DNA of 64,000 bases. It comes from Thiohalobacter thiocyanaticus (GTDB lineage: Bacteria; Pseudomonadota; Gammaproteobacteria; Thiohalobacterales; Thiohalobacteraceae). The translations under genes were made by a program, and so were the position numbers. Location of the stretch: NCBI RefSeq assembly GCF_002356355.1, contig NZ_AP018052.1:1426001-1490000 (forward strand). Reading direction: 5' to 3'. Under the pieces are notes generated by a model, which ran no database searches, was not told where the DNA came from, and saw nothing but the letters and a program-made list of their open reading frames with translations. Positions 51,704 to 61,747 of this stretch are shown piece after piece (within the stretch, counting starts at the first letter, position 1; the number at the start of each line of letters is the position of its first letter).

Positions 51704-52588
51704 CTAGTTCTTCAACGTGTTGGATTGAGTGTGCCTCCGGCCACCATGGGGATGGTACCGTTTGTACTGTTCGCTTAGCCAGAACCAGGCATCTGCGCGC
51801 CTTATTATTCCGGTAAGCTGGTCAGGATCGCTGAGGATTTCGCTGTGAAGATCTTCTCGCGCCTGGGCCAGACTTCTGGGTAGGGTATCTTTAGCGTCCA
51901 GCCATTTCAGCAGGCGTTTGGCGTCCATATCCCGTTTGGCCTGATCAGGCAAATGGCTGTACAGCCACGGGCGATATTGTTCGAGCCATTGGCCGAGTGG
52001 CTGGTTGCCTGCGATCGCTGATTCCCAGTGATCGTTTTCTTTTGCGTGTCTTTTCTGCCTCTGTAACTTCATGCGAGCATCGAGGTTGTTGATACGTCTC
52101 CCTCCAGCATCGATGTTGTCATGGTGCTCGGGCAGTGCGCAGTAGACCACTCTACGCGCTGCCCGATAGGCGCTATCGTTATGCTGGGGGTCATGTTCCG
52201 GGCAGTATTTTCGATTACGCAGGGCGGGCCTCCAGCACAAGTCGCAATAGGGGTTGGCACGTGAGGCTCGAGTGCGCTGTGTTCTTGCGTAGCCGGGCAT
52301 CTCGATGAGTAGCTCCCCGATGCATGTCGACATCCAGTCTTCCGATTTTCTCTGTATCTCCACTCCCAGCTTTCTCAAGTCACTCCATGACAGCGCAAAT
52401 GGTCTCAGGCGCTGCGGTATTCCAAGCCCCGGGCGCAGGGGATGGACATGGCGCGTCAGTAACTTTCGCGCCTTGGTTGGAACGAATGCAGCATCCGCGG
52501 CTTCCATTTTTATCAAGCCGATCGCCCCGACCAGGTCATCCGGCCAGTTCGCATGTTCCAGCAGTTGCAGATCAATGTTGAATCCCAT
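51704..52588 (-). CDS. Hypothetical zinc-finger protein
   Basis: 294 residues. It begins MGFNIDLQLLEHANWPDDL; the centre has a zinc knuckle CDLCWRPALRNRKYCPEHDPQH (C-x2-C ... C-x2-H). The C-terminal ~120 residues are helical and Trp/Tyr-rich (WLEQYRPWLYSHLPDQAKRD, DAWFWLSEQYKRYHPHGG). Such genes occur near integrases of genomic islands; function unknown. Lies 23 bp upstream of the DUF4236 gene and may share its promoter. Confidence 0.65.
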   Translation of the reverse strand: MGFNIDLQLLEHANWPDDLVGAIGLIKMEAADAAFVPTKARKLLTRHVHPLRPGLGIPQRLRPFALSWSDLRKLGVEIQRKSEDWMSTCIGELLIEMPGYARTQRTRASRANPYCDLCWRPALRNRKYCPEHDPQHNDSAYRAARRVVYCALPEHHDNIDAGGRRINNLDARMKLQRQKRHAKENDHWESAIAGNQPLGQWLEQYRPWLYSHLPDQAKRDMDAKRLLKWLDAKDTLPRSLAQAREDLHSEILSDPDQLTGIIRRADAWFWLSEQYKRYHPHGGRRHTQSNTLKN

Positions 52589-52741
52589 TTATGACCACCT
52601 GAAGTCAAGTATCCGAAAAAATATATATATTTGATATTAATATAATTAAAACCCAAACGATAAATCAAGACAAGCACGGACAAATGATGTGCCGTGTTTG
52701 AGTGAAATGTTTGGAAATCTTCTGAATTACAGGTGGTTAGC

Positions 52742-53116
52742 ATGAAATCTGACGGTGGTGATACGGGTCATATCAAGCCCTGCCTCATCCGCGCCTGTCG
52801 GGCGCCGGCGTACTTCGACATGGGTGAGACCCTGTTCAATCGATACATCAAGCCCCTGATCCCGACGGACATCCGGTTCGGCGAGCGGGGGGTGTTCTAC
52901 AGAAAGGTTGATTTGGACTGGGCACTCGAGGAGTATTTGAGGCGCAGCGGACAGTCCGGTCACGACCGCAATATTCCCATGGAGGAAACATGCGAAAGTA
53001 TCCCGGATTGTCAAAACGCAGTAACTCCCCGTACTGGCAGATCAACAAAACAGTCAAGTACCGGAGGAAGAAAGTTGTCATACGCGAAAGCACGGGCTGC
53101 GAGAATTACGAACTAG
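52742..53116 (+). CDS. Excisionase-like regulator
   Basis: 124 residues from ATG (alternative GTG 9 bp before). PCLIRACRAPAYFDMGETLFNRYIKPLIPTDIRFGERGVFYRKVDLDWALEEYL is a MerR-like winged helix typical of AlpA/Xis island regulators. Its last ~40 residues overlap the integrase gene by 127 bp in another frame, so its C-terminus is unconstrained. It probably directs excision from the tRNA site. Confidence 0.7.
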   Translation: MKSDGGDTGHIKPCLIRACRAPAYFDMGETLFNRYIKPLIPTDIRFGERGVFYRKVDLDWALEEYLRRSGQSGHDRNIPMEETCESIPDCQNAVTPRTGRSTKQSSTGGRKLSYAKARAARITN

Positions 53117-54210
53117 CCCTGCAATACTGTCAGAAACGTGAACAGGAGGAACTCGAGCGTCTCATACACGGGTTACGCTACCCATTCACGGTTGAAGATG
53201 CCGCAGCCAAGCTGATGAGCATCGATGGCCGGAATAACCAGTCGGATGTCTATCACTGTGACATGCTGGTCGCGGCACTCGGACACGTTCCGTTGGCCGA
53301 GATGCACAATGACCACCCGGATCTGGCGGCGTTCAGGCAGGCGCGGTTGAAGACCTGCAAGAACAACACCGTCAATCGATCCCTGGAGGTGCTTCGACAC
53401 ATGCTGAACCTGGCCGCTTACGAGTGGAAGGACAACGGCATGAGCTGGATCCAGCATCCGCCGAGGATCAAGCTGCTGCCGCGACGGCCGGGTCGCTTCG
53501 GCGATGTTACCAAGGGCGAGTCCGGAGGCTACCCGCTGACGCACCAGCAGCAGCGGGAGATGTTTCGGCGCCTGCCCATGCACGCCTACCTGGTGGCCTG
53601 GTTCATCACCATGACAGGGTGCCGCGAGCATGAGGTTCTGCCTGAGCGGGATGCCAAGGGAGAACTGATTGGCGGGTTACGCTGGCAGTACGAGGTCAAG
53701 CTGCCCAATGGCTGGTCGGTGTTCGATTTGCCGATGAGCAAGAATGGCCGGCCGCGGCGGATCTTCCTCAACAGTGTGGCACGTGAAATCGTGGAGACGG
53801 TCCGCGGCGATCATCCCGAGTTTGTCTTTGTCTTCCGGGGCAGGACCGACAAGGGGGGCATTGCCAAGCCGTTCACCAAGCTCAACAACACGGCCTGGAA
53901 ACGGGCACGGCAGGAAGTGGGTTTGGAGCACTGTCGCGGGGAGAATATGCACCTGAGGGTGCACGATCTACGTCATACCTTTGCCACCCGTTTGCGCGAG
54001 GCGGGCGTGTCCCGCGAGGATCGCAAGGACCTGCTCGGTCATGTCAATCATGACATCACCACGCACTACTCGGCGGCGGAGACGATGACCATGGTCGGCA
54101 TGGTGGAGAGACTGGTGGAATCGGCCGAGAAACCGGCGCTCTATCTGGTTCACAACACACACAGCACACAGTCGGAAAATCGCGATGTCACTGGTGCTGC
54201 AAGTGCTTGA
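52990..54210 (+). CDS. Phage-type tyrosine integrase at tRNA-Arg
   Basis: 406 residues. The arm-binding N-terminus (SPYWQINKTVKYRRKKVVIRES) is followed by a SAM-like core-binding domain and a catalytic domain with MTGCREHEVL (Arg I), HDLRHTFATRL (H-x-x-R) and LLGHVNHDITTHYS (Tyr nucleophile). It ends 4 bp before the 3' end of the tRNA-Arg gene, the classic position for an integrase that uses a tRNA 3' end as attB. It is the likely driver of integration of the whole left-hand island. Confidence 0.93.
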   Translation: MRKYPGLSKRSNSPYWQINKTVKYRRKKVVIRESTGCENYELALQYCQKREQEELERLIHGLRYPFTVEDAAAKLMSIDGRNNQSDVYHCDMLVAALGHVPLAEMHNDHPDLAAFRQARLKTCKNNTVNRSLEVLRHMLNLAAYEWKDNGMSWIQHPPRIKLLPRRPGRFGDVTKGESGGYPLTHQQQREMFRRLPMHAYLVAWFITMTGCREHEVLPERDAKGELIGGLRWQYEVKLPNGWSVFDLPMSKNGRPRRIFLNSVAREIVETVRGDHPEFVFVFRGRTDKGGIAKPFTKLNNTAWKRARQEVGLEHCRGENMHLRVHDLRHTFATRLREAGVSREDRKDLLGHVNHDITTHYSAAETMTMVGMVERLVESAEKPALYLVHNTHSTQSENRDVTGAASA

Positions 54211-54214
54211 AAGA

Positions 54215-54291
54215 TGGCGCGCCCGGAAGGATTCGAACCTCCGACCGCCTGGTTCGTAGCCAGGTACTCTATCCAGCTGAGCTACGGGCGC
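54215..54291 (-). tRNA. tRNA-Arg (anticodon ACG)
   Basis: 77 nt on the minus strand. GCGCCCG pairs with CGGGCGC as the acceptor stem, G73 follows and CCA is encoded. The D arm has GCTC and GAGT; the anticodon stem CCTGG/CCAGG holds CTACGAA (anticodon ACG). The T loop is GGTTCGAATCC. A complete canonical cloverleaf. It marks the junction between island and backbone. Confidence 0.96.
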
Positions 54292-54397
54292 GTTGAAGGC
54301 GGGAATTATCCGGAAAAAGACGGCCGAGTGCAAGCCGGTCGGGGCGGGGGAAAGCGGGCGGGGCGGGCAGGGACTGTCCGCCCCGCCTGCCGGGCGC

Positions 54398-54601
54398 TCA
54401 GTGGCTGCGGGTGAAGGTGTATTCGTCGCCGTCGCGCTTGATGTCGATGTCGGCACGGTCGATGTGGAGTTGCTCGCCGTCGCCGATATCCTTGAGCTCG
54501 CCGGCACAGGCGACCACGCCCGGGCGGGTCACGCCGCAGTGAACGACTCCCAGTTTGTCGTGCTGAGCGGGTTTCAGGGTCAGGGTTTGCTGTTCGGACA
54601 T
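54398..54601 (-). CDS. Small hypothetical protein
   Basis: 67 residues, starting MSEQQTLTLKPAQHDKLGVV; beta-rich with acidic turns (ELKDIGDGEQLHIDRADIDIK). AAGGAGG lies 8 bp before the ATG, so it is a real gene. It belongs to the backbone side. Family not recognised. Confidence 0.6.
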   Translation of the reverse strand: MSEQQTLTLKPAQHDKLGVVHCGVTRPGVVACAGELKDIGDGEQLHIDRADIDIKRDGDEYTFTRSH

Positions 54602-54790
54602 TTGACTTACCTCCTTGCTCGTTGGTGCCTCGAAGCAGGCATGTCTTTACGGGGTCCATTACTCTAAAATGTCATCGAGGATCCTGCCCAGTTCCCTTGG
54701 GCAGAACAGGGTTTTGGTTCCCGGGTCGAGGTCGGCAGTCCTGTGCGTCTCATTCAACTCATTGATTAATAAGAGGGAGAGGCTGGCGTT

Positions 54791-55840
54791 TTGAAGACCT
54801 TCGGCTGTGTGTGCGGTAACCGGCTGCACTTCGAGAACAACCGCTGCCTGGTGTGCGAGCGGTCACTGGGCTTTCTGCCCGGACTCGGGGTTCTGACCGC
54901 GCTGGAGCCCGCGGCCAGCGGCAACTGGACGGCGCTGGCCGATGGCGGCCTCTACCGCCAGTGCGCGAACTACAGCCGCTACAATGTCTGCAACTGGATG
55001 GTGCCGGCGCAGGAGAACAATGCCTTCTGCGTGTCCTGTCGACTCAACCGGGTCATCCCGAATCTCAGCGAGGGCAACAACCTCACCCTCTGGGCCAGGA
55101 TCGAGACCGCCAAGCGGCGTCTGCTCTATACCCTGCTGCAGCTGGGCCTGCCGGTGGTGGATCGCAGCAGCGATCCACAGCGGGGGCTGGCCTTCAAGTT
55201 CATGGAGGATCCCGAGCAGGACAATGAGTTCAGCAATGCCGTTACGCCCCAGCGGCAGGTCATCACGGGGCACAGTACCGGCATCATCACCATCAATATC
55301 ATGGAGGCAGAGCCCAGCGAACGGGAACGGATGCGCGAGCGCATGAACGAACGCTACCGCACCCTGCTGGGCCATTTCCGGCACGAGATCGGCCATTATT
55401 ACTGGGAGTTGCTGGTCCGGCGCGGCACCTGGCTGGATGAGTTTCATGCCCTGTTCGGTGATGAGCAGGCGGATTACCACAGCGCGTTGGGACGCTACTA
55501 CGAGCAGGGGCCGCCGCCGGACTGGCAGCAGGACTATGTCAGCGCCTATGCCAGTGCCCATCCCTGGGAGGACTGGGCCGAGAGTTGGGCCCACTATCTG
55601 CATATGACCGATACCCTGGAAACGGCCCAGGACTACGGTTTCCGCATGGGCGCGGACACGGGAGAGCGGTTCGAGGATCTGGTCTCGGACTGGGCCTATC
55701 TTGGCGTTGCGCTCAACGCCCTGAACCGCAGCATGGGGCTGGAGGATGCCTATCCCTTCGTGCTCTCGGGCCGGGCGTTGGAGAAGCTGCGCTTCGTGCA
55801 CCAGGTGGTGCAGGGTCAGTGTGGCGCCGCCTTTGCCTGA
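54791..55840 (+). CDS. Putative zinc-binding metallopeptidase
   Basis: 349 residues from a TTG start preceded by GAGGGAGAGG. N-terminal zinc ribbon CVCGNRLHFENNRCLVCERSLG, then CANYSRYNVCNWMVP. The zincin site reads FRHEIGHYYW (HExxH) with FHALFGDE and HPWEDWAESWAHYLHM downstream giving the third ligand. This is the family annotated as putative zinc-binding metallopeptidase (DUF2248-like); substrate unknown. Confidence 0.85.
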   Translation: MKTFGCVCGNRLHFENNRCLVCERSLGFLPGLGVLTALEPAASGNWTALADGGLYRQCANYSRYNVCNWMVPAQENNAFCVSCRLNRVIPNLSEGNNLTLWARIETAKRRLLYTLLQLGLPVVDRSSDPQRGLAFKFMEDPEQDNEFSNAVTPQRQVITGHSTGIITINIMEAEPSERERMRERMNERYRTLLGHFRHEIGHYYWELLVRRGTWLDEFHALFGDEQADYHSALGRYYEQGPPPDWQQDYVSAYASAHPWEDWAESWAHYLHMTDTLETAQDYGFRMGADTGERFEDLVSDWAYLGVALNALNRSMGLEDAYPFVLSGRALEKLRFVHQVVQGQCGAAFA

Positions 55841-55855
55841 GGCGGGGACCGCAGG

Positions 55856-56593
55856 TCATTTGCCGTCCTCCCAGTCGAAACGCGGCAGCCGGTTAAAGGC
55901 GCGTTTGAGGCCCTCGTTCCAGCGTTTCTGCAGCGTCTTGTAGAAGGGCGAGGCCAGCTTGAGGCTCATATGCCGCGGCTCTTCCAGGCTGTCAGCCGTA
56001 TAGATGGCGAGTTCCATGGGCGGACCGACGGAGATGTTGCTGCGCATGGTCGAGTCCAGCGATACCAGCGCGCAGCGGGCGGCGTCCTCCGGGCTGGTCT
56101 CCTGGCCGATGATGCGGTCCAGGATGGGCTTGCCGTACTTGTTCTCGCCGATCTGCAGGTAAGGGGTCTCCGGAGAGGCGCTGATGTAGTTGCCCTGGGG
56201 ATAGACCAGGTAGATCTCCGGCGCCCGGCCGGCGATCTGGCCGCCCACGATGAAGCTTGCCTCCACATTGATCTTGGATTTTTCCACCGCCTTTTCGTGC
56301 AGATGCTGCTCGCGCTGGTTGAGCTTGCCCACATAGTGCGCGATCTCGTACAGGTGCTCAGCCGTGCGCAGATTGAACTCGGCCTCGTCCTCCAGGTGTT
56401 TGTTGATCAGGTTGACCACCGCCTGGGTGGTGGCGAGGCTGCCGGCGCTGAGCAGGATGCAGACGCGCTCGCCGGGCCAGACGAAGCGGTGCATCTTGCC
56501 GTAGGTGGTGACATAGTCCACTCCCGCGTTGGTGCGCGAGTCGGAGGCAAAGACCAGGCCCTTGTTCACTTTTATCGCAAGACAGTAGGTCAC
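55856..56593 (-). CDS. Anbu (proteasome-like Ntn hydrolase)
   Basis: 245 residues. MTYCLAIKVNKGLVFASDSRTNAGVDYV shows the Ntn-hydrolase start (Thr2 exposed after Met removal, D17, K-G-L-V-F-A-S-D-S-R). SAGSLATTQAVVNLI and ASFIVGGQIAGRAPEIYLVYPQG are typical of Anbu. In many bacteria it sits beside ATP-grasp, alpha-E and transglutaminase genes, as here in part (divergent pair at 56720). No transglutaminase is present in this cluster. Confidence 0.92.
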   Translation of the reverse strand: MTYCLAIKVNKGLVFASDSRTNAGVDYVTTYGKMHRFVWPGERVCILLSAGSLATTQAVVNLINKHLEDEAEFNLRTAEHLYEIAHYVGKLNQREQHLHEKAVEKSKINVEASFIVGGQIAGRAPEIYLVYPQGNYISASPETPYLQIGENKYGKPILDRIIGQETSPEDAARCALVSLDSTMRSNISVGPPMELAIYTADSLEEPRHMSLKLASPFYKTLQKRWNEGLKRAFNRLPRFDWEDGK

Positions 56594-56719
56594 GTGTGCT
56601 TTCCTGGTGCAGGGTTGGGGCGGGTTTCGTTCGAATTATCGATACAATCCAACGGGCTTGCAATCGCTGTTTGCAGCGGGTTAATGTGATGCCGATCCCA
56701 ATCGGAACAGCAGGATGCC

Positions 56720-58177
56720 ATGGCGATACGTTGGGGAAGTTACAAGGTCAAGGGGCTCTATGACGAGCTGATCCGGGCCAGTGGCCGGCCCCGGCCCGCG
56801 GCCCAGGCCCTGTGCCAGTATCTGCGCGGTCTCAAGGACCAGGAGATCGAGGAGTACAAGGCCGCTGCCGAACTGGCCATCCACGTAATGGGCATCACCT
56901 TCACGGTCTACACCGAGGAGGAGGGTTCCATCGACCGGGCCTGGCCCTTCGATATCATCCCGCGGGTGATCGACAGGCACGAATGGCTCCGGGTGGAGGC
57001 CGGCCTCAAGCAGCGCGTGCATGCGCTGAACCTGTTCATCGACGACCTCTACCACAAGCAGCGCATCGTCAAGGACAAGGTCTTTCCCGCCGAACTGCTG
57101 GCCGATTCCAAGAACTTCCGCGAACAGTGCATCGGCATCAGGCCGCCGCGCGGCATCTGGGCGCACATCTGCGGCTCGGACCTGGTGCGCGACCGGGACG
57201 GCGCCTTCTATGTACTGGAAGACAACCTGCGCGTGCCTTCGGGCGTATCCTATATGCTCGAAAACCGCCTGGTAATGAAGCGCATCTTCCCCGAGTTGTT
57301 CGAGCAGTACAGCATCCTGCCGGTGGATGACTATCCCTCCCAACTCTACGACACCCTGGCCTCGCTGTCGCCGCGCCCGGGCGACGCACCCGAGATCGTG
57401 GTGCTCACGCCGGGGGTGTACAACTCGGCCTATTTCGAGCATGCCTACCTGGCCCAGCAGATGGGTGCCGAGCTGGTGGAGGGCCGCGACCTGGTGGTGG
57501 AGAAGGATGATTGCGTCTACATGCGCACCATCGAGGGCCTGTCCCGGGTGGACGTGATCTACCGCCGCATCGATGATCTGTTCCTCGATCCCGAGGCCTT
57601 CGATCCGGATTCCATGCTGGGTGTGCCGGGCCTGATGCGGGCCTGGAAGGCGGGCAAGGTGGCCCTGGCCAACGCCCCCGGCGCCGGCGTGGCCGACGAC
57701 AAGGTGGTCTACGCCTTCGTCCCCGAAATCATCAAGTATTATCTCGATGAAGATCCGCTGCTGCCCAACGTGCCAACCTACAAGTGCGTCAACAAGGATG
57801 AGCGCGACTACGTGGTCAACAACCTGGACAAGCTGGTGGTCAAGCCGGCCAACGAGTCCGGTGGCTACGGCATGCTGATCGGGCCCCAGGCCGATAACGA
57901 GGAGCGCGACAAGTTCGCCCGCCTGATCCGGCGTGACCCGCGCAACTATATCGCCCAACCCATGCTGACCCTGTCCACGGCACCGACCCTGGTCGGCAAC
58001 CGGGTCGAGCCGCGCCACCTGGATCTGCGGCCCTTCATCCTCAGCGGGCAGCAGACCCATGTGACGACAGGCGGATTGACCCGGGTCGCGCTGCGCAAGG
58101 GATCCACCGTGGTCAATTCCTCCCAGGGCGGCGGCAGCAAGGATACCTGGATCGTCGACACGGAGGCGTCCTCATGA
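56720..58177 (+). CDS. Circularly permuted ATP-grasp protein
   Basis: 485 residues. YDELIRASGRPRPAAQALCQYL at the start, then IFPELFEQYSILPVDDYPSQLYD, VVLTPGVYNSAYFEHAYLAQQMG and KLVVKPANESGGYGMLIGP are the DUF404/DUF407 circularly permuted ATP-grasp motifs. It presumably ligates an amine and a carboxylate in a peptide-like product made with the alpha-E protein; exact reaction unknown. Its stop overlaps the next ATG. Confidence 0.93.
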   Translation: MAIRWGSYKVKGLYDELIRASGRPRPAAQALCQYLRGLKDQEIEEYKAAAELAIHVMGITFTVYTEEEGSIDRAWPFDIIPRVIDRHEWLRVEAGLKQRVHALNLFIDDLYHKQRIVKDKVFPAELLADSKNFREQCIGIRPPRGIWAHICGSDLVRDRDGAFYVLEDNLRVPSGVSYMLENRLVMKRIFPELFEQYSILPVDDYPSQLYDTLASLSPRPGDAPEIVVLTPGVYNSAYFEHAYLAQQMGAELVEGRDLVVEKDDCVYMRTIEGLSRVDVIYRRIDDLFLDPEAFDPDSMLGVPGLMRAWKAGKVALANAPGAGVADDKVVYAFVPEIIKYYLDEDPLLPNVPTYKCVNKDERDYVVNNLDKLVVKPANESGGYGMLIGPQADNEERDKFARLIRRDPRNYIAQPMLTLSTAPTLVGNRVEPRHLDLRPFILSGQQTHVTTGGLTRVALRKGSTVVNSSQGGGSKDTWIVDTEASS

Positions 58178-59100
58178 CCATGCTCTCCCGCGTCGCCGAG
58201 AACATCTACTGGATGGCGCGCTATATCGAGCGGGCCGAGAATACCGCGCGCCTGATCAACGTCAATACCAATCTGCTGCTCGATCTGCCCAGGCGGGTGC
58301 GGCTGGGCTGGGAGCCGATCATCGACATCATGGGTACGCGCGAGGTGTTCAACGCGCACTATCATGAGGCCGACGAGCGCAGCGTGATCCGCTTCCTGAT
58401 CACCAACCTCAACAACCCCAGTTCCATACTGACCTCGCTCAGTCTGGCGCGGGAAAATGCCCGGACTATCCGTGACATCATTCCGCGCGAGGCCTGGGAG
58501 CAGGTCAATCAACTCTATCTCAGTGCCCGCGAGGATGCCGGCCAGTCGCTGGCCCAGCGCAATCGCTATGACTACCTGCGCCGGATCATCCTCGGCGCGC
58601 AGACCATCACCGGTCTGCTGGCCGGCACCATGACCCACGACGAGGGCTACGACTTCCTGCGCATGGGGCGCAACCTGGAACGTGCCGACATGACCACCCG
58701 CATCATCGACGTGCGTTCCGCCACCCTGCTGCCCGAGACGCATGAGGATCTGACCCCGTTCGAGAACATCCAGTGGATGTCGGTGCTGAAATCGCTCACT
58801 GCTTACCAGATGTACCGGCGCACCATGCGTATCCGGGTCCGCCGGCCGGACGTGCTGCGCTTCCTGCTGCAGGAACGACGTTTTCCCCGTGCCTTTGTGC
58901 ACACCAGCTGCGAGGTGGAGAACTGTCTGCAGAACCTGCCGCATAACGACAAGCCGCTCAAGGCGCTGGGCACGCTGCAGCGCAAGGTGCTGCGGGTGAA
59001 GCCGGAGAAGCTGGCGCAGGATGAACTGCATGGTCTGATCGATGACCTGCAGCTGGGGCTGGCGAAGGTGCATCAGCGCATCACTGAGACCTATTTCTGA
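58174..59100 (+). CDS. Alpha-E domain protein (DUF403)
   Basis: 308 residues, all-helical. RVAENIYWMARYIERAENTARLI at the start is the alpha-E signature; FLRMGRNLERADMTTRIIDV and FVHTSCEVENCLQNLP follow. It works with the ATP-grasp protein just upstream (ATGA overlap) and the divergent Anbu gene in a conserved bacterial gene set. Confidence 0.93.
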   Translation: MTMLSRVAENIYWMARYIERAENTARLINVNTNLLLDLPRRVRLGWEPIIDIMGTREVFNAHYHEADERSVIRFLITNLNNPSSILTSLSLARENARTIRDIIPREAWEQVNQLYLSAREDAGQSLAQRNRYDYLRRIILGAQTITGLLAGTMTHDEGYDFLRMGRNLERADMTTRIIDVRSATLLPETHEDLTPFENIQWMSVLKSLTAYQMYRRTMRIRVRRPDVLRFLLQERRFPRAFVHTSCEVENCLQNLPHNDKPLKALGTLQRKVLRVKPEKLAQDELHGLIDDLQLGLAKVHQRITETYF

Positions 59101-59150
59101 TTCCGGGCTTGTCTGCAGCAGCGGCCTTGCCCCCTGCAGGTGAACTGTCA

Positions 59151-59570
59151 TCATCGGGTGTTGAGAATCCCCTCCGCCCAATCCAATACCCGTAACACCC
59201 GCGGGGTGAGCAGGCGCCGCGCCTGCCCGGCCGTGACCCAGCGGTACTCATGGTGTTCGGGCCGCCCGAGTTCGGGGTTGAACCCCAGGGTGATGTGTTC
59301 GGTCCCGGTGCGGGCCAGGTAGTAGCGGGCGATCTTCAGCGGCCGGCCGTAGGGCCGGGTCTCGACCCAGGGCTCGCCCCAGTCGAACTGCAGATCGGTG
59401 ATGCCGCTTTCCTCGTTCACCTCGCGCATGGCAGCGGCCAGCGGGGTCTCGTCCGGCTCCACCTTGCCCTTGGGGAAATCCCAGTAGTTGTAGGCCCGCA
59501 GCAGCAGGTACAGCAACTGCTCCGGGGCTTTGCGGACCACGACCACACCGGCGGAGAGATAGGGCTTCAT
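59151..59570 (-). CDS. Nudix hydrolase (Ap4A hydrolase-like)
   Basis: 139 residues from ATG (MKPYLSAGVVVVRKAPEQLL). The Nudix box is complete: G-KVEPDETPLAAAMREVNEESGI (GX5EX7REVNEEXGI). YWDFPKGKVEPDE and the EYRWVTAGQA end resemble bis(5'-nucleosyl)-tetraphosphatases, which clear alarmone-like dinucleotides. Upstream open frame to 59741 crosses repeats and is ignored. Confidence 0.9.
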   Translation of the reverse strand: MKPYLSAGVVVVRKAPEQLLYLLLRAYNYWDFPKGKVEPDETPLAAAMREVNEESGITDLQFDWGEPWVETRPYGRPLKIARYYLARTGTEHITLGFNPELGRPEHHEYRWVTAGQARRLLTPRVLRVLDWAEGILNTR

Positions 59571-59596
59571 CGGGCGTCCTTGCATTCTTGAAAATG

Positions 59597-59881
59597 GCCA
59601 CGGAATACACGGAAAATATGATTGTAAAAAACTGAAGGGGTTCCGCCTGACTTGGGACTCGTCATTCCAGGGCAGGCCGGAATCCATTGACCACGGCGGC
59701 TTCTGGATTCCGGCCTGCGCCGGAATGACGGGGAATCTCAAACAGTATTGTAGGTTGGGTTAGCCCGTAGGGCGTAACCCAACGTTCAGACCAAGGCCCG
59801 TTGGGTTACGGCGCTACCGCGCCTAACCCAACCTACAGTGACACACTCGGATTTGTCCGTGCTTTCCGTGTATTCCGTGGC
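59597..59881. repeat. Nested inverted-repeat cluster (three palindromic elements)
   Basis: Outer 19-bp perfect arms: GCCACGGAATACACGGAAA (59597-59615) and its complement at 59863-59881. Inside lie two more elements: 59661-59729 (GTCATTCC ... GGAATGAC with long inner arms ggccggaatcca/tggattccggcc) and 59749-59837 (TGTAGGTTGGGTTAG ... CTAACCCAACCTACA). These resemble dispersed palindromic repeats of gammaproteobacteria. They fill the gap between the Nudix and permease genes. Confidence 0.8.
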
Positions 59882-59892
59882 GCTCTTTCTTT

Positions 59893-60672
59893 TTACACCA
59901 GCAGCCGCCGGCGTACCAGCACCACGGCCAGGTAGTAGCTGACCAGGGTATACGCAGCCAGCACGGAGAGGTGCAGGCCGACGTCGGTCACCGCCTGGCC
60001 GGCAACCAGCGGTCGGGTCAGGGCCACGGCATGGGTCAGGGGCAGCACCTGGACAATGCCCTGCATCAGCGCGGGCAGACTGTCGATGGGATAGAAGACC
60101 CCGCACAGCAGCATCATGGGCGTGACCACCAGTACGAAATAGTAGTTGAAGAAATCATAGTTGGAGGCCAGCGCGCTCATGATGATGGCCGGTCCGGCGA
60201 AGCACAGGCCGGTGAGAAACACCACCGGCAGGGCCAGCAGGGCCTGCCAGCCGTTGACCACTCCCAGCAGGCTGGCCACGGCCAGGATGGCGATGCCGCT
60301 GAACAGCGCCTTGGTGCCGCACCACAGCATTTCGCCGGCCAGGATGTCGTCGATCTCCAGCGGCGTCGCCAGCAGTGCCTCGTAGGTGCGCTGCGGCACC
60401 ATGCGGGTGAACACCGAATACATGCCCTCGAAGCTGGCCGTGGTCATGGCCGAGGAGGCGATGATGCCCGAGGCGAGGAAAGTCAGATAGGGCATGTCCG
60501 CCATCTGGCCGATGAAGATGCCCAGCCCGTAGCCGAAGCCGAGCAGGTACAGCAGCGGCTCGCCGAAGTTCATCGCCACGGCCGGGCCGAGCAGTTTGCG
60601 CCACACGCGCAGGTTGCGCCTGAGCACGGTCAGGGCGTCGCGGCGCAGGCTGGGCAGTCGCCAGTCGAACAT
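59893..60672 (-). CDS. ABC-2 type transporter permease (NodJ-like)
   Basis: 259 residues from ATG 60672. Six TM helices: ~40-60, ~70-90, ~115-140, ~145-170, ~180-200, ~235-255. RMVPQRTYEALLATPLEIDDILAGEMLW is the conserved cytoplasmic loop of DrrB/NodJ-type permeases. It is coupled to the ATPase upstream (1-bp gap). Substrate unknown (lipid, polysaccharide or drug export). Confidence 0.9.
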   Translation of the reverse strand: MFDWRLPSLRRDALTVLRRNLRVWRKLLGPAVAMNFGEPLLYLLGFGYGLGIFIGQMADMPYLTFLASGIIASSAMTTASFEGMYSVFTRMVPQRTYEALLATPLEIDDILAGEMLWCGTKALFSGIAILAVASLLGVVNGWQALLALPVVFLTGLCFAGPAIIMSALASNYDFFNYYFVLVVTPMMLLCGVFYPIDSLPALMQGIVQVLPLTHAVALTRPLVAGQAVTDVGLHLSVLAAYTLVSYYLAVVLVRRRLLV

Positions 60673-60673
60673 A

Positions 60674-61609
<936 letters not shown>

Positions 61610-61747
61610 CGTCTGGATGGTCTCTGCCTGTGCATGAAGCCTCGTGAGCATACCGAATCCACCAGAACGGTGAAAGCTGTCGCAATACAGGGGCGGGAGC
61701 GGCATGTTAACCTCGGGGTTGTTGAACTGTCCCGGGTTGAGGTGCCG

